Assembly: GCF_030317035.1 (NCBI RefSeq)
Contig: NZ_JASZYK010000011.1
Location: 124,001 to 188,000, forward strand
Source: Variovorax sp. J22G73
GTDB taxonomy: Bacteria > Pseudomonadota > Gammaproteobacteria > Burkholderiales > Burkholderiaceae_C
DNA: 64,000 nt
Direction: 5' to 3'
The position numbers and the translations under genes were made by a program. Of the stretch, positions 41,304 to 49,637 are shown one piece after another. The notes below the pieces were generated by a model. It did no database searches. It had not been told where the DNA came from and worked only from the letters and a program-made list of their open reading frames with translations. Position 1 is the stretch's first letter. Every line of letters begins with the position of its first letter.

Positions 41304-41915
41304 TCAGGGCTTGGTGTCGATGAAGCTAGGCCGCAGCATCAGCTTGTCGTACAGCTTCGCCAGGTTGCTGTAGTCGGCGCGCCAGTCGATCTCGGGGAAG
41401 CGCAGGTTCAGCCAGCCCAGCGTGCAGCCCACGGCGATGTCCGACAGGCTCAGGTGAATGCCGCTGCAGAAGGGCTTGTCGGCCAGGCCCTTGGCCATGG
41501 CGGCCACGCCGTCCTCGACCTTGGTGCGCTGGCGCTCGATCCAGGCGGCGCTGCGTTCGCCGTCGTTGCGCCCGGCCCAGGTGGCTTCCAGCCGCCAGAG
41601 CACGCCGGCGTCCATCACGCCGTCGGCCAATGCCTCCCAGGTCTTGACCTCGGCGCGCTCGCGGCCCTGCTGCGGGATGAGCTTGCCTACCGGAGACAGC
41701 GTGTCGAGATATTCCACGATCACGCGGGAGTCGAACATCGCCTCGCCGCCTTCCATGATCAGGCAGGGCACCTTGCCCAGCGGGTTGGAGCTGGAAATGG
41801 TGGTCTCGGCAGCCCAGACGTCTTCGATGACAAACTGGTAATCGAGCCGCTTTTCGGCCAGCACCACGCGCACCTTGCGCACATAAGGGCTGGCGGCGGA
41901 TCCGATCAGTTTCAT
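41304..41915 (-). CDS. Glutathione S-transferase family protein
   Basis: This 203-residue protein has the N-terminal thioredoxin-like domain (MKLIGSAASPYVRKVRVVLAE; Ser8/Ser-Pro region binds glutathione) with NPLGKVPCLI and the FDSRVIVEYLD motif. An all-helical C-terminal domain follows (ICSxIHLSLSDIAVG type). It resembles the bacterial GST branch near YibF. GGGAGAGAG upstream supports the ATG at 41915. Its promoter should lie in the AT-rich part of the 130-bp gap shared with purB. The substrate is unknown. Confidence 0.88.
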   Translation of the reverse strand: MKLIGSAASPYVRKVRVVLAEKRLDYQFVIEDVWAAETTISSSNPLGKVPCLIMEGGEAMFDSRVIVEYLDTLSPVGKLIPQQGRERAEVKTWEALADGVMDAGVLWRLEATWAGRNDGERSAAWIERQRTKVEDGVAAMAKGLADKPFCSGIHLSLSDIAVGCTLGWLNLRFPEIDWRADYSNLAKLYDKLMLRPSFIDTKP

Positions 41916-42045
41916 GAAGGCTCTCTCCCTAAGCGTGAAAACGTTTGTTAATAGTCATTTTAGGTGAACGGGAAAACCAGAGCCTCAAATCGAACCCCAT
42001 GTGTAGGCAGCACCCCACGGACCGGCAGCCGCCTAAAATTCGGGC

Positions 42046-43425
42046 ATGAGCTTTTCCACCGTTTCCGCCCTCTCCCCCCTTGACGGCCGCTATGCGGCCA
42101 AACTCGCGGCGTTGCGTCCGCTGATGAGCGAGCAGGGCTATATGCACCGGCGCGTGCAAGTCGAGGTGGCGTGGTTCATTGCGCTGTCCGACTGCGGCTT
42201 CGCCGAATTCAAGCCCCTCACGGGCGGCGCCCGCAAGTACCTGCTGGGCCTGGTCGCCCACTTTTCCGAGGCCGACGCGCTGGCCATCAAGGAAATCGAA
42301 AAAACCACCAACCACGACGTGAAGGCCGTCGAATACTGGATCAAGTCCAAGTTCGAAGCCCGCCCGGAGCTGCTGGCCGCCGCCGAGTTCGTGCACTTCG
42401 CCTGCACCAGCGAAGACATCAACAACACCAGCCACGCCCTGCAGATCCAGGCCGCGCGCGAGAAGGTGGTGCTGCCGGCCATCGACGGCCTGATCGCCAA
42501 GCTGCGCGAAATGGCGCACCAGTTCGCCAACGTGTCGATGCTCTCGCGCACCCACGGCCAGACCGCCAGCCCCACCACCGTGGGCAAGGAAATCGCCAAC
42601 GTGGCGGTGCGCCTGTCGAAGGCCCGCGCGCAGATCGCCTCGGTGCAGCTGCTGGGCAAGATGAACGGCGCGGTCGGCAACTACAACGCCCACCTGGCCG
42701 CCTGGCCCGACTTCGACTGGGAAGCCTTCAGCCGCAAGGTCATCGAGACGCCCGCGCCGCTGGGCCTGGGCCTGAGCTTCCAGCCGTACAGCATCCAGAT
42801 CGAGCCGCACGACTACATGGCCGAGCTGTTCGACGCGGTGGCCCGCGCGAACACCATCCTGGTCGACTTCTCGCGCGACATCTGGGGCTACGTGAGCCTC
42901 GGTTACTTCAAGCAGCGCCTGAAGAAGGGCGAGATCGGCTCGTCGACCATGCCGCACAAGGTCAACCCGATCGACTTCGAGAACGCCGAAGGCAACCTGG
43001 GCCTGGCCAACGCGGTGCTGCGCCACCTGAGCGAAAAGCTCCCCATCAGCCGCTGGCAGCGCGACCTGACCGACAGCACGGTGCTGCGCAACATCGGCGT
43101 GGCCTTCGGCTACGCCACGCTGGCCTACGCCAGCCTGGCCACCGGCCTGGGCAAGCTCGAGCTCAACGAGGAAGCGCTGGCCGAAGACCTCGACGCCTCG
43201 TGGGAAGTGCTGGCCGAACCCATCCAGACCGTGATGCGTCGCTTCGGCGTGCAGGGCGCGTACGAGCAGCTCAAGGAAGTCACGCGCGGCAAGACCGTGA
43301 CGGCCGAGGCGCTGCACGGGCTCATTCGCTCGCTGGAGATCCCGGATGAGGAAAAAGCCCGCCTCCTGGCCATGACGCCGGCCAGCTACGTGGGCAAGGC
43401 GGCGGAGCTCGCCAGTAGAATCTAA
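42046..43425 (+). CDS. purB: Adenylosuccinate lyase
   Basis: This 459-residue protein is the expected length. The fumarase/aspartase superfamily signature SSTMPHKVNPIDFEN lies near residue 300 and carries the catalytic Ser loop. Other matches are TSEDINNTSHAL and SRTHGQTASPTTVGKE with the catalytic His. It cleaves SAICAR and adenylosuccinate in purine synthesis. It is transcribed alone, with a divergent GST gene 130 bp upstream and a hairpin terminator 20 bp downstream. Confidence 0.97.
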   Translation: MSFSTVSALSPLDGRYAAKLAALRPLMSEQGYMHRRVQVEVAWFIALSDCGFAEFKPLTGGARKYLLGLVAHFSEADALAIKEIEKTTNHDVKAVEYWIKSKFEARPELLAAAEFVHFACTSEDINNTSHALQIQAAREKVVLPAIDGLIAKLREMAHQFANVSMLSRTHGQTASPTTVGKEIANVAVRLSKARAQIASVQLLGKMNGAVGNYNAHLAAWPDFDWEAFSRKVIETPAPLGLGLSFQPYSIQIEPHDYMAELFDAVARANTILVDFSRDIWGYVSLGYFKQRLKKGEIGSSTMPHKVNPIDFENAEGNLGLANAVLRHLSEKLPISRWQRDLTDSTVLRNIGVAFGYATLAYASLATGLGKLELNEEALAEDLDASWEVLAEPIQTVMRRFGVQGAYEQLKEVTRGKTVTAEALHGLIRSLEIPDEEKARLLAMTPASYVGKAAELASRI

Positions 43426-43445
43426 GGCTTCGTGTACCGATACAC

Positions 43446-43468
43446 CAGCCGCCTGAGGGCGGCTGTTT
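43446..43468 (+). terminator. purB terminator
   Basis: Perfect 8-bp arms CAGCCGCC (43446-43453) and GGCGGCTG (43458-43465) have a 4-nt loop followed by TTT. It lies 20 bp after the purB stop. Confidence 0.65.
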
Positions 43469-43570
43469 CACGTCGGTCACGGGCTTTTTTCAGCTTCCAG
43501 TTCCCAGCCAACGCCCGTCCAGGGCGCCAGCCAACAACCTGCTTTTCGGGACTCGCCGTCCCCGTTGGTC

Positions 43571-44698
43571 ATGCGCGCGCCTTTGAGACGCCTCTGGCTC
43601 AAGATTCACCGCTGGGTCGGGCTCACGCTCGGGCCGGTGCTCGCCTTCGTGGCGCTACTGGGCGCGGTGTTGGTGGTGGGCTCGCCGATCGACCGCAGGG
43701 TGAATTCCGAACTCTTCGTCGCGCGCAGCAGCGGTGATGCCGTGGCGGCCGCGGCGGCGCTGCCGCTGGAGCCGCTGCGCCAGCGCATCGTGGCCGAGTT
43801 CGGCCCCGACACCAACATCACGCTGCGCCCGCCGCGCGCGCCTGACGAAACGCTCTGGGTGCTGGTGCGCGGCAAGTGGAGCGGCACGCTCTACCTCGAC
43901 CCCGCCACCGGCGCCGAGCAAGGCCGGCGCGGCACCCAGCAGGGCGTCTACGCCTTCGTCTACAAGGTCCACAGCAGCCTGCTGCTCGACAGCACGGGCA
44001 AGGCCATCCTCGCGTTCGTGGCGCTGTCCTACCTGTCGCTGCTGGTGACGGGCCTGGTGCTGTGGTGGCCCGCGCGCTGGCCGCCGTCGCTGCGCATCGT
44101 GCTGAACCGCGGCCTGCTGCGCGGGCTGTTCGACCTGCACCGCACCGGCGGCGCGGTGCTCGGGCTGCTGATTGCGGTGTCGGTGGCCACGGGCGCCTAC
44201 ATGGCCTGGCGGCCGCTGGGCGGCTACATCTCCGCGGCGCTGGGGCAGCAGCCGGTCAAGGCGCCCACGATTCCCAAGGGCTCCGCCGACGGCCCGCGCA
44301 TGCCGCTGGACGAGCTCGTGGCGCGCGCGCAGCAGGTGTTTCCGGGCCAGCCGATCGGCTACGTGCTGGTGCCGGGCAAGGCCGACCGGCCGGTGCGCGT
44401 GCGCTTTCGCCTGCCGGACGACCCGCACCCGAACGGCATCAGTTCGGCATGGCTCCACCCCGTGACCGGCGAGGTGCTGGCGGTGCGCAAGTGGCAGCAA
44501 CTGGACACCGGCAACGGCATGGTGGCGGTGGTGTTTCCGCTGCACACCGGCGAGCTCGGCGGGGTGCTGCACGAAATCGTCACCGCGCTGCTGGGCCTGG
44601 CGCTCGGCGGGCTGGGCGTGAGCGGCGTGTGGCTCTGGTGGCGCCGGCGCGCCGAGCGGCGGCGGCTGGCCGCGCGACAACTGCATTCGACAACATAA
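43571..44698 (+). CDS. PepSY-associated membrane protein (PiuB-like iron-uptake partner)
   Basis: The ATG at 43571 gives 375 residues. Membrane helices are evident near residues 10-37 (WVGLTLGPVLAFVALLGAVL), about 135-160, about 180-205 and at the C-terminus (LGLALGGLGVSGVWLWWRRR), with PepSY domains between. HRWVGL and FDLHRTGG histidines are the usual heme-ligand candidates. Family members accompany TonB-dependent siderophore receptors and are thought to reduce the ferric siderophore in the periplasm. The receptor gene follows after 13 bp, so this is a two-gene iron-uptake operon. No Fur box was identified with confidence. Confidence 0.86.
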   Translation: MRAPLRRLWLKIHRWVGLTLGPVLAFVALLGAVLVVGSPIDRRVNSELFVARSSGDAVAAAAALPLEPLRQRIVAEFGPDTNITLRPPRAPDETLWVLVRGKWSGTLYLDPATGAEQGRRGTQQGVYAFVYKVHSSLLLDSTGKAILAFVALSYLSLLVTGLVLWWPARWPPSLRIVLNRGLLRGLFDLHRTGGAVLGLLIAVSVATGAYMAWRPLGGYISAALGQQPVKAPTIPKGSADGPRMPLDELVARAQQVFPGQPIGYVLVPGKADRPVRVRFRLPDDPHPNGISSAWLHPVTGEVLAVRKWQQLDTGNGMVAVVFPLHTGELGGVLHEIVTALLGLALGGLGVSGVWLWWRRRAERRRLAARQLHSTT

Positions 44699-44711
44699 AA
44701 GAGGGTTTCCT

Positions 44712-46934
44712 TTGATCTCGCACCAACACCATCACCCGAACCATCACCCGAACCACCAGCCGAACCAGCGCAGGCTCCGGCACAAGCGCACCGCCCTGGC
44801 CCTCGCGCTGCTGCCCCTGAGCCTGCAGGGCTACGCCGCAGAGGCAGAGCCCGCGGCCGAGCCGTCGGCATCGCTCGGCGCCATCACCGTCACCGGCGAC
44901 TGGCTCGGCAGCCCCAGCGAGACGAAGGTGCTCGAGCACGCCGGCGCGCGGACCATCATCGAGCGCAAGCAGATCCAGGAAAGCGGCTCGGCCAGCGTGC
45001 GCGACGTGCTGCGCCAGGTGCCCGGCGTGCAGGTGCAGGAGAGCAACGGCACCGGCGGCAGCGACATCTCGCTGAACGTGGGCGTGCGCGGCCTCACCTC
45101 GCGGCTGTCGCCGCGCTCGACCATCCTGCTGGACGGCGTGCCGATGGCCTACGCGCCCTACGGCCAGCCGCAGCTGTCGCTGGCACCGCTGTCGCTGGGC
45201 AACCTGGAAGCGGTGGACGTGGTGCGCGGCGCGGGCTCGGTGCGCTTCGGACCCCAGAACGTGGGCGGCATCATCAACTTCGTGTCGCGCGCGATCCCCA
45301 CGCAATTCACGGCGCAGGCCAGCGTGGGCGTCGAGAGCGCCAGCCACGGCGGCGGCACCAAGACCACGCCCAGCGTGTTCATCGGCGGCACCAACGAGAA
45401 CGGCCTGGGCCTGGCGCTGCTGTACTCCGGCACGCACGGCGACGGCTGGCGCCAGAGCAACGACCACGTGAGCATCGACGACCTGATGCTCAAGGGCGCG
45501 TACCGCATCTCCAGGACGGACGACATCGCGGTGTCGCTGCATCACTTCGAGGGCAGCGGGCGCATGCCGGGCGGGTTGACCACGGCGCAGTTCGCGGCCA
45601 ACCCGTTCCAGTCGGACCGGCCCTTCGACGAATTCACCGGGCGCCGCACCGACGGCTCGATCAAGTACACGCACAACGACGGCGTGAACAAGTTCGAGAT
45701 GCTCACCTACTACACCGACTCGTTTCGCGGCAGCCACCTGGAGCAGGAAGGCACCGGCACCAGCGCCGGCCAGCGCCGCCTGACCTCGGCCCCGCGCGAC
45801 TACAACACCTTCGCCATCGAGCCGCGCTACTCGCGCCTGATCGATTCGGGCAGCGTGGTGCAGGAGGTGAGCGTGGGCTACCGCTACCTGAAGGAAGAGG
45901 CCGCCGAAACCGCCACGCGCAGCGCCTACTACCGCCCGCGCGCGGGCTTCGACGCCTACGGCCTGGCCAACCCCGCGTACCAGAAGAGCAAAGGCGGCAC
46001 GACCGCGCACGCGTTCTACATCGACGACCGCATCGACTTCGGCAACTGGACGATCACGCCCGGCGTGCGCCATGAATCGATCAGCTCGTTCAACAACGTG
46101 TACACGCTGGTCAACAACCGCATCACCAATGCGATCGCCCCGACCATCGACTCCGACGAGTGGCTGCCCACGCTGTCGGTGATGTACCGCATGAACGAGC
46201 GCTGGTCGCTGTTCGCGAACGCGGGCGTGTCCTTCGGGCCGCAGCAGTACGCGCAGCTGGCGCAGTCGACCACCAACCTGCACCCCGAGAAGGCCAAGAC
46301 CTACGAGATCGGCACGCACTACAAGGGCGAGGCCTGGAGCGGCGAGCTCACGCTGTTCAACATCAACTTCGACAAGGAGCTGCAGCTGGCGCGCTCCATC
46401 ACCGGCGACGTCGGCCAGTGGACCGACCTGGGCGCCACGCGCCACCGCGGGCTGGAGTCGGCGCTGCGCTACGACCTGGGCACGCTGAGCGACTCGCTCA
46501 AGGGCTTCTCGGTGTCGGGCACCTACACGTACACGCAGGCCACCTCCAAGGCCGGCGTGTTCGCGGGGCGCGACCTGCCGTTCTACTCGCGCCAGGTGGC
46601 GTCGCTGGGCGCGCGCTACGAGCGCGGGCCGTGGACCTTCAATGCCGACATCTACGCGCAGTCGAAGCAGCGCTCGCCCGGCTCGCCGGACGACGGCGCG
46701 CGCTACGTGACCATCGAGGACGCCACCGGCCGCCTGGGCAACATCCCCGGCTACGCCACCATGAACCTGCGCGCGGCCTACGACTTCGGCAAGAACATGA
46801 GCAACCTGAAGCTGGCCGTGGGCGTCAAGAACCTGTTCGACCGCCGCTACTTCAACCGCTCGGTGGACAACAACGGCGGCAAGTACGTGGGACAGCCCCG
46901 CACGGTGTACCTGCAGGCGTCGGTGGCGTTCTGA
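44712..46934 (+). CDS. TonB-dependent siderophore receptor (FecA-like) with His-rich leader
   Basis: The frame has no early ATG; the TTG at 44712, 6 nt after GAGGG, is the likely start and gives 740 residues. The first 26 residues are rich in His, Pro and Asn (HHHPNHHPNHQPNQ), ahead of the hydrophobic signal core ALALALLPLSLQGYA. The plug domain (RDVLRQVPGVQVQESNG, TILLDGVPMAYAPYG) and a 22-strand-type barrel ending in the aromatic SVAF follow. There is no N-terminal signalling domain, so no FecIR-like regulation is expected. The ligand is probably a ferric hydroxycarboxylate siderophore. Confidence 0.9.
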   Translation: MISHQHHHPNHHPNHQPNQRRLRHKRTALALALLPLSLQGYAAEAEPAAEPSASLGAITVTGDWLGSPSETKVLEHAGARTIIERKQIQESGSASVRDVLRQVPGVQVQESNGTGGSDISLNVGVRGLTSRLSPRSTILLDGVPMAYAPYGQPQLSLAPLSLGNLEAVDVVRGAGSVRFGPQNVGGIINFVSRAIPTQFTAQASVGVESASHGGGTKTTPSVFIGGTNENGLGLALLYSGTHGDGWRQSNDHVSIDDLMLKGAYRISRTDDIAVSLHHFEGSGRMPGGLTTAQFAANPFQSDRPFDEFTGRRTDGSIKYTHNDGVNKFEMLTYYTDSFRGSHLEQEGTGTSAGQRRLTSAPRDYNTFAIEPRYSRLIDSGSVVQEVSVGYRYLKEEAAETATRSAYYRPRAGFDAYGLANPAYQKSKGGTTAHAFYIDDRIDFGNWTITPGVRHESISSFNNVYTLVNNRITNAIAPTIDSDEWLPTLSVMYRMNERWSLFANAGVSFGPQQYAQLAQSTTNLHPEKAKTYEIGTHYKGEAWSGELTLFNINFDKELQLARSITGDVGQWTDLGATRHRGLESALRYDLGTLSDSLKGFSVSGTYTYTQATSKAGVFAGRDLPFYSRQVASLGARYERGPWTFNADIYAQSKQRSPGSPDDGARYVTIEDATGRLGNIPGYATMNLRAAYDFGKNMSNLKLAVGVKNLFDRRYFNRSVDNNGGKYVGQPRTVYLQASVAF
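44730..44765 (+). repeat. Three 12-bp in-frame repeats encoding HHPN/HQPN
   Basis: Two identical units CATCACCCGAAC (44730-44741, 44742-44753) and a variant CACCAGCCGAAC (44754-44765) occur near the 5' end of the receptor gene. They encode His-His-Pro-Asn and His-Gln-Pro-Asn. Being multiples of three, copy-number changes would not shift the frame. Confidence 0.85.
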
Positions 46935-46968
46935 GGCCGGGGGTGCGCAGGCATACACTCGCGCACCC

Positions 46969-47529
46969 ATGGCCCTCAAATCAACCATCTTCAAGGCCAC
47001 CCTCGCGGTGGCCGACATCGACCACGGCTACTACGCCGACCACGCGCTGACCCTGGCGCGCCACCCCAGCGAGACCGACGAACGGATGATGATCCGGCTC
47101 GTCGCGCTCGCGCTCAATGCCCACCAGCTGCAGGACATCTGCCACGGCGACGGCACGCTGGCCTTCGGCGCCGGCCTGTCGAACGTCGAGGAGCCCGACG
47201 TGTGGCTGCGCGACTTCACCGGCGAGGTGAAGATCTGGATCGAGGTCGGCCAGCCGGAAGACAAGCCCATCATCAAGGCCTGCGGCAAGGCCGACGAGGT
47301 GATCGTGTACTGCTTCAACCACGCGGCCGAGATCTGGTGGCGTGGCATCGAGAACAAGCTCACGCGGCCGCAGAACCTGAAGGTCTACCGCGTGCCGACC
47401 GAGGCCTCGCAGGCACTGGCCGCGCTCGCGCAACGCAGCATGCAGCTGCAGGCGACCATCCAGGAAAACACGCTGACGCTGGGCGACGGCAAGAACAGCA
47501 TCGACGTCGAGCTGCTGCGCTGGAAGTAG
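46969..47529 (+). CDS. yaeQ: YaeQ family protein
   Basis: This 186-residue protein matches the YaeQ family along its full length: MALKSTIFKATLAVADIDHG at the start, IWIEVGQPEDKPIIKACGKA in the middle and ENTLTLGDGKNSIDVELLRW at the end. The fold resembles PD-(D/E)xK nucleases, but the cellular role is not settled; early reports of transcription antitermination are weak. It stands alone between the siderophore receptor and convergent small genes. The ATG at 46969 gives the conserved N-terminus. Confidence 0.93.
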   Translation: MALKSTIFKATLAVADIDHGYYADHALTLARHPSETDERMMIRLVALALNAHQLQDICHGDGTLAFGAGLSNVEEPDVWLRDFTGEVKIWIEVGQPEDKPIIKACGKADEVIVYCFNHAAEIWWRGIENKLTRPQNLKVYRVPTEASQALAALAQRSMQLQATIQENTLTLGDGKNSIDVELLRWK

Positions 47530-47545
47530 CTCCGCGCTGCCGGCG

Positions 47546-47851
47546 CTAGGCCGCCGGCATCATCTCGCCGCACTGCCAGCACTGCTCGAAGCCGCCTTCG
47601 ACATGCTCGCCGCACACGCACAGCCAGCTGCGCTGCGGGCGGTGTTGCAGCTCGTGCAGCAGGCGCTGCGCCAGATCGAACTGGGTTTCGTCGTCGATCC
47701 AGATCTCGGGCAGGCACTGGTCGGGCGGCAACTGGCCCATGACCGCGCCGAGGAACTCGCGCTGCACCGTGGCGGCCACGCCCTCTTCGCGCAGGGCGTG
47801 CGCCCACACGGTCGCGATGGCGAGGTTGGGCGCTTGCGCGAGGCGGCGCAT
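47546..47851 (-). CDS. DUF2007-like protein with C-terminal zinc ribbon
   Basis: The ATG at 47851 gives 101 residues. The first 65 residues form a ferredoxin-like DUF2007 (putative signal-transducing) domain (APNLAIATVWAHALREEGVA, then PEIWIDDETQFDLAQRLLHEL). The last 30 carry a zinc-ribbon-like set, CVCGEHVEGGFEQCWQCGEM. The start lies 2 bp after the stop of the DUF3717-DUF1289 gene, so the two are cotranslated. The function is unknown. Confidence 0.8.
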   Translation of the reverse strand: MRRLAQAPNLAIATVWAHALREEGVAATVQREFLGAVMGQLPPDQCLPEIWIDDETQFDLAQRLLHELQHRPQRSWLCVCGEHVEGGFEQCWQCGEMMPAA

Positions 47852-47853
47852 CG

Positions 47854-48333
47854 TCAGGGCGCCCAGTTCTTTTCGTCGTCGGGGTCGAACTCGGGCTCGG
47901 CGGCAGCGGGCGACGCGCCCTCTTCGCGTGTCTCGCGCGCCCGTTCGGCGTAGCGGTTGAAGCGCCAGGCCGAGTCTTCCATCGTGATGCGGCGCCACGT
48001 GGCGCGCTTTTCGACCGGGGTCATGGCGGGCCAGAGCTGCACCTCGTCGAAGCTGCGTCCGCAGCCCTTGCACTCGTCATCGCCCTGGCTGGTGGAGCAG
48101 ATCGCGATGCAGGGCGTGTCGGGCGTGCTCTCGTACCAGGCCATCCAGGCGGCCCAGGCCCTGGGCGGAAAGCCGACCTCGGCGACCTCGTCCTCGTGAT
48201 GGAAGACCATGAGCGCGTACACCTCCGCCAGCGCGCGCAATTCGGGGCCGAGCGTGACCCCGTCGGGCGAGGGCGTCTTCTCGCGCCAGTGGTTGATGGC
48301 GGCCTCGATGTCGGTGATGTGTATGGCGGCCAT
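47854..48333 (-). CDS. DUF3717-DUF1289 two-domain protein
   Basis: This 159-residue protein combines two small domains. The N-terminal DUF3717 (IHITDIEAAINHWREK, about 1-70) is largely betaproteobacterial. The Cys-containing DUF1289 motif spans about 73-120 (PCIAICSTSQGDDECKGCGR, then WPAMTPVEKRATWRRI), probably metal-binding. An acidic tail follows. It is the first gene of a two-gene unit with the DUF2007-zinc-ribbon protein. The biochemical function is not known for either domain. Confidence 0.85.
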   Translation of the reverse strand: MAAIHITDIEAAINHWREKTPSPDGVTLGPELRALAEVYALMVFHHEDEVAEVGFPPRAWAAWMAWYESTPDTPCIAICSTSQGDDECKGCGRSFDEVQLWPAMTPVEKRATWRRITMEDSAWRFNRYAERARETREEGASPAAAEPEFDPDDEKNWAP

Positions 48334-48401
48334 GGAACGTGAAAAAACAGCGGACGGCGATCATAGTCCGGCAAAGTCCCGAAGCGCCGAAGGGGCAAGA
48401 T

Positions 48402-48420
48402 CGCTATGAAAAAAATAGCG
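48402..48420. repeat. Short palindrome CGCTAT...ATAGCG
   Basis: Perfect 6-bp arms CGCTAT (48402-48407) and ATAGCG (48415-48420) enclose an A-run in the 485-bp gap upstream of the TerC gene. It is similar in style to the palindrome at 18722-18742. The rest of 48334-48519 holds no gene; a promoter for the riboswitch transcript should lie here but was not pinned down. Confidence 0.4.
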
Positions 48421-48519
48421 ACACAGCCACTGTTCATCGGCGTTTCCAAAGAGTTCTCTTCAAGCCCCTGAAAACTTTCGATTGCGCCGGCGCGGGCTTC
48501 GATGCTTTAATCCGCCCCA

Positions 48520-48650
48520 CGAAGGGGAGTAGCTCCCGACCGCTGTTTACGGCAGCGCGAATCGCCAGGTCGTCAATACGAAGCAAAACACTTCCGGCCT
48601 GTCGGACAACGAACGTGCACTCGCGCGCGCGCTGTCGAGCAAGACCTTCG
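48520..48650 (+). promoter_or_regulatory. yybP-ykoY manganese riboswitch aptamer
   Basis: The conserved core of the yybP-ykoY RNA is readable: P1 5' strand CGAAGG (48520-48525) running into GGGGAGTAGC, GTCGTCAATACGA in the middle, and GAGCAAGACCTTCG at the end. The closing CCTTCG (48645-48650) pairs perfectly with CGAAGG. These loops form the Mn2+ site of the class. It lies 168 bp upstream of a TerC-family membrane protein, the usual partner. Binding of Mn2+ is expected to raise expression of the downstream export/tolerance gene. Confidence 0.92.
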
Positions 48651-48678
48651 ATTTGAACCTGTGCAGGTTTGGTCGAAG
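48646..48678 (+). promoter_or_regulatory. Expression-platform hairpin competing with riboswitch P1
   Basis: The sequence CTTCG (48646-48650), also the 3' strand of P1, can pair instead with CGAAG (48674-48678). This encloses an inner stem AACCTG (48656-48661) / CAGGTT (48664-48669). The two helices are mutually exclusive, which is the expected switch. No T-run follows, so the output may be on Rho access or on translation via the hairpin near 48775-48796 and the AGAGGA ribosome binding site. Confidence 0.6.
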
Positions 48679-48818
48679 CGTTCGCAAGCTCCCGGTCCCC
48701 CGGTCTTCACCCCCGCTTTCGATCCTCCCCGCGCAGGATGAATCGAAACGCATCGGCATGCGCCTTCCGTCGTCACCCCTGAAGGGAGAGACAGGGGCGC
48801 GAAGACAAAGAGGAACTT

Positions 48819-49565
48819 ATGGAAATGTTCATGGCCCCGGAATTCTGGGTCGCAGTCGGTCAGATCATCATGATCGACATCCTGCTCGGCGGCGACAACG
48901 CCGTCGTCATTGCGCTGGCGTGCCGCAAGCTGCCCGCGCACCAACGCACCAAGGGCATTCTTTGGGGCACCGCCGGCGCCATCATCCTGCGCGTCATCCT
49001 GATCTTCTTCGCGCTCACGCTGCTGGCCATTCCGTTCCTGAAGCTGGTCGGCGCCATCCTGCTGGTGTGGATCGGCATGAAGCTGCTGGCACCCGAGCAC
49101 GACGACGCGCACGGCAACATCTCCGGCAGCGACAAGCTGTGGGGTGCCGTGAAGACCGTGATCATTGCCGACCTGGTGATGAGCGTGGACAACGTCATCG
49201 CCATCGCCGGCGCCGCACAGGGTGCGGGCGAAGGCCACCAGATGCCGCTCGTGATCTTCGGCCTGCTCGTGAGCATCCCGATCATCGTGTGGGGCAGCCA
49301 GCTGGTGATCAAGCTGATGGACAAGTTCCCGATGATCATCACGCTGGGCGGCATGCTGCTGGGCTGGATCGCCGGCACGATGGCCATGTCCGACCCCGCG
49401 CTGGCGAACACCGCCGCCTGGACCTGGGTGCCCAAGGTGCCGCAGACCGACGTCGTCAAGTACGGTGCCGGCATTGCCGGTGCGCTGCTGGTGCTGGCCC
49501 TGGGCAAGTGGGCGGCCGCACGCAATGCGCGCAACAAGCCGGCCACGGCCGTGGCCGCCGACTGA
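48819..49565 (+). CDS. TerC-family membrane protein (YjbE/Alx type), Mn-riboswitch controlled
   Basis: This 248-residue integral membrane protein has about seven helices and the two acidic motifs of the family, GGDNAVVIAL at 24-33 and MSVDNVIAIAG near residue 121. These probably line a metal-ion path. The YjbE subgroup is typically found behind yybP-ykoY riboswitches, as here. A role in Mn2+ export or in metal loading of exported enzymes is likely. AGAGGA sits 5 nt before the ATG. A second gene with its own strong ribosome binding site follows after 72 bp. Confidence 0.9.
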   Translation: MEMFMAPEFWVAVGQIIMIDILLGGDNAVVIALACRKLPAHQRTKGILWGTAGAIILRVILIFFALTLLAIPFLKLVGAILLVWIGMKLLAPEHDDAHGNISGSDKLWGAVKTVIIADLVMSVDNVIAIAGAAQGAGEGHQMPLVIFGLLVSIPIIVWGSQLVIKLMDKFPMIITLGGMLLGWIAGTMAMSDPALANTAAWTWVPKVPQTDVVKYGAGIAGALLVLALGKWAAARNARNKPATAVAAD

Positions 49566-49637
49566 GCCGCAGGGCCTTTCGAGAAACTTCCTGCCCCGCA
49601 GAGCCTCTGTCACTCTAACTACCTGAAGGAGCACACC

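Noticed and set aside
44712..46934. FecA-type transcriptional signalling receptor
   Set aside because: There is no N-terminal signalling (STN) domain and no fecI/fecR genes beside it, so only transport is supported.
48339..48656. Short plus-strand open frame across the region upstream of terC
   Set aside because: It overlaps the yybP-ykoY aptamer exactly where RNA structure is conserved; the peptide has no signal, helix or family feature.
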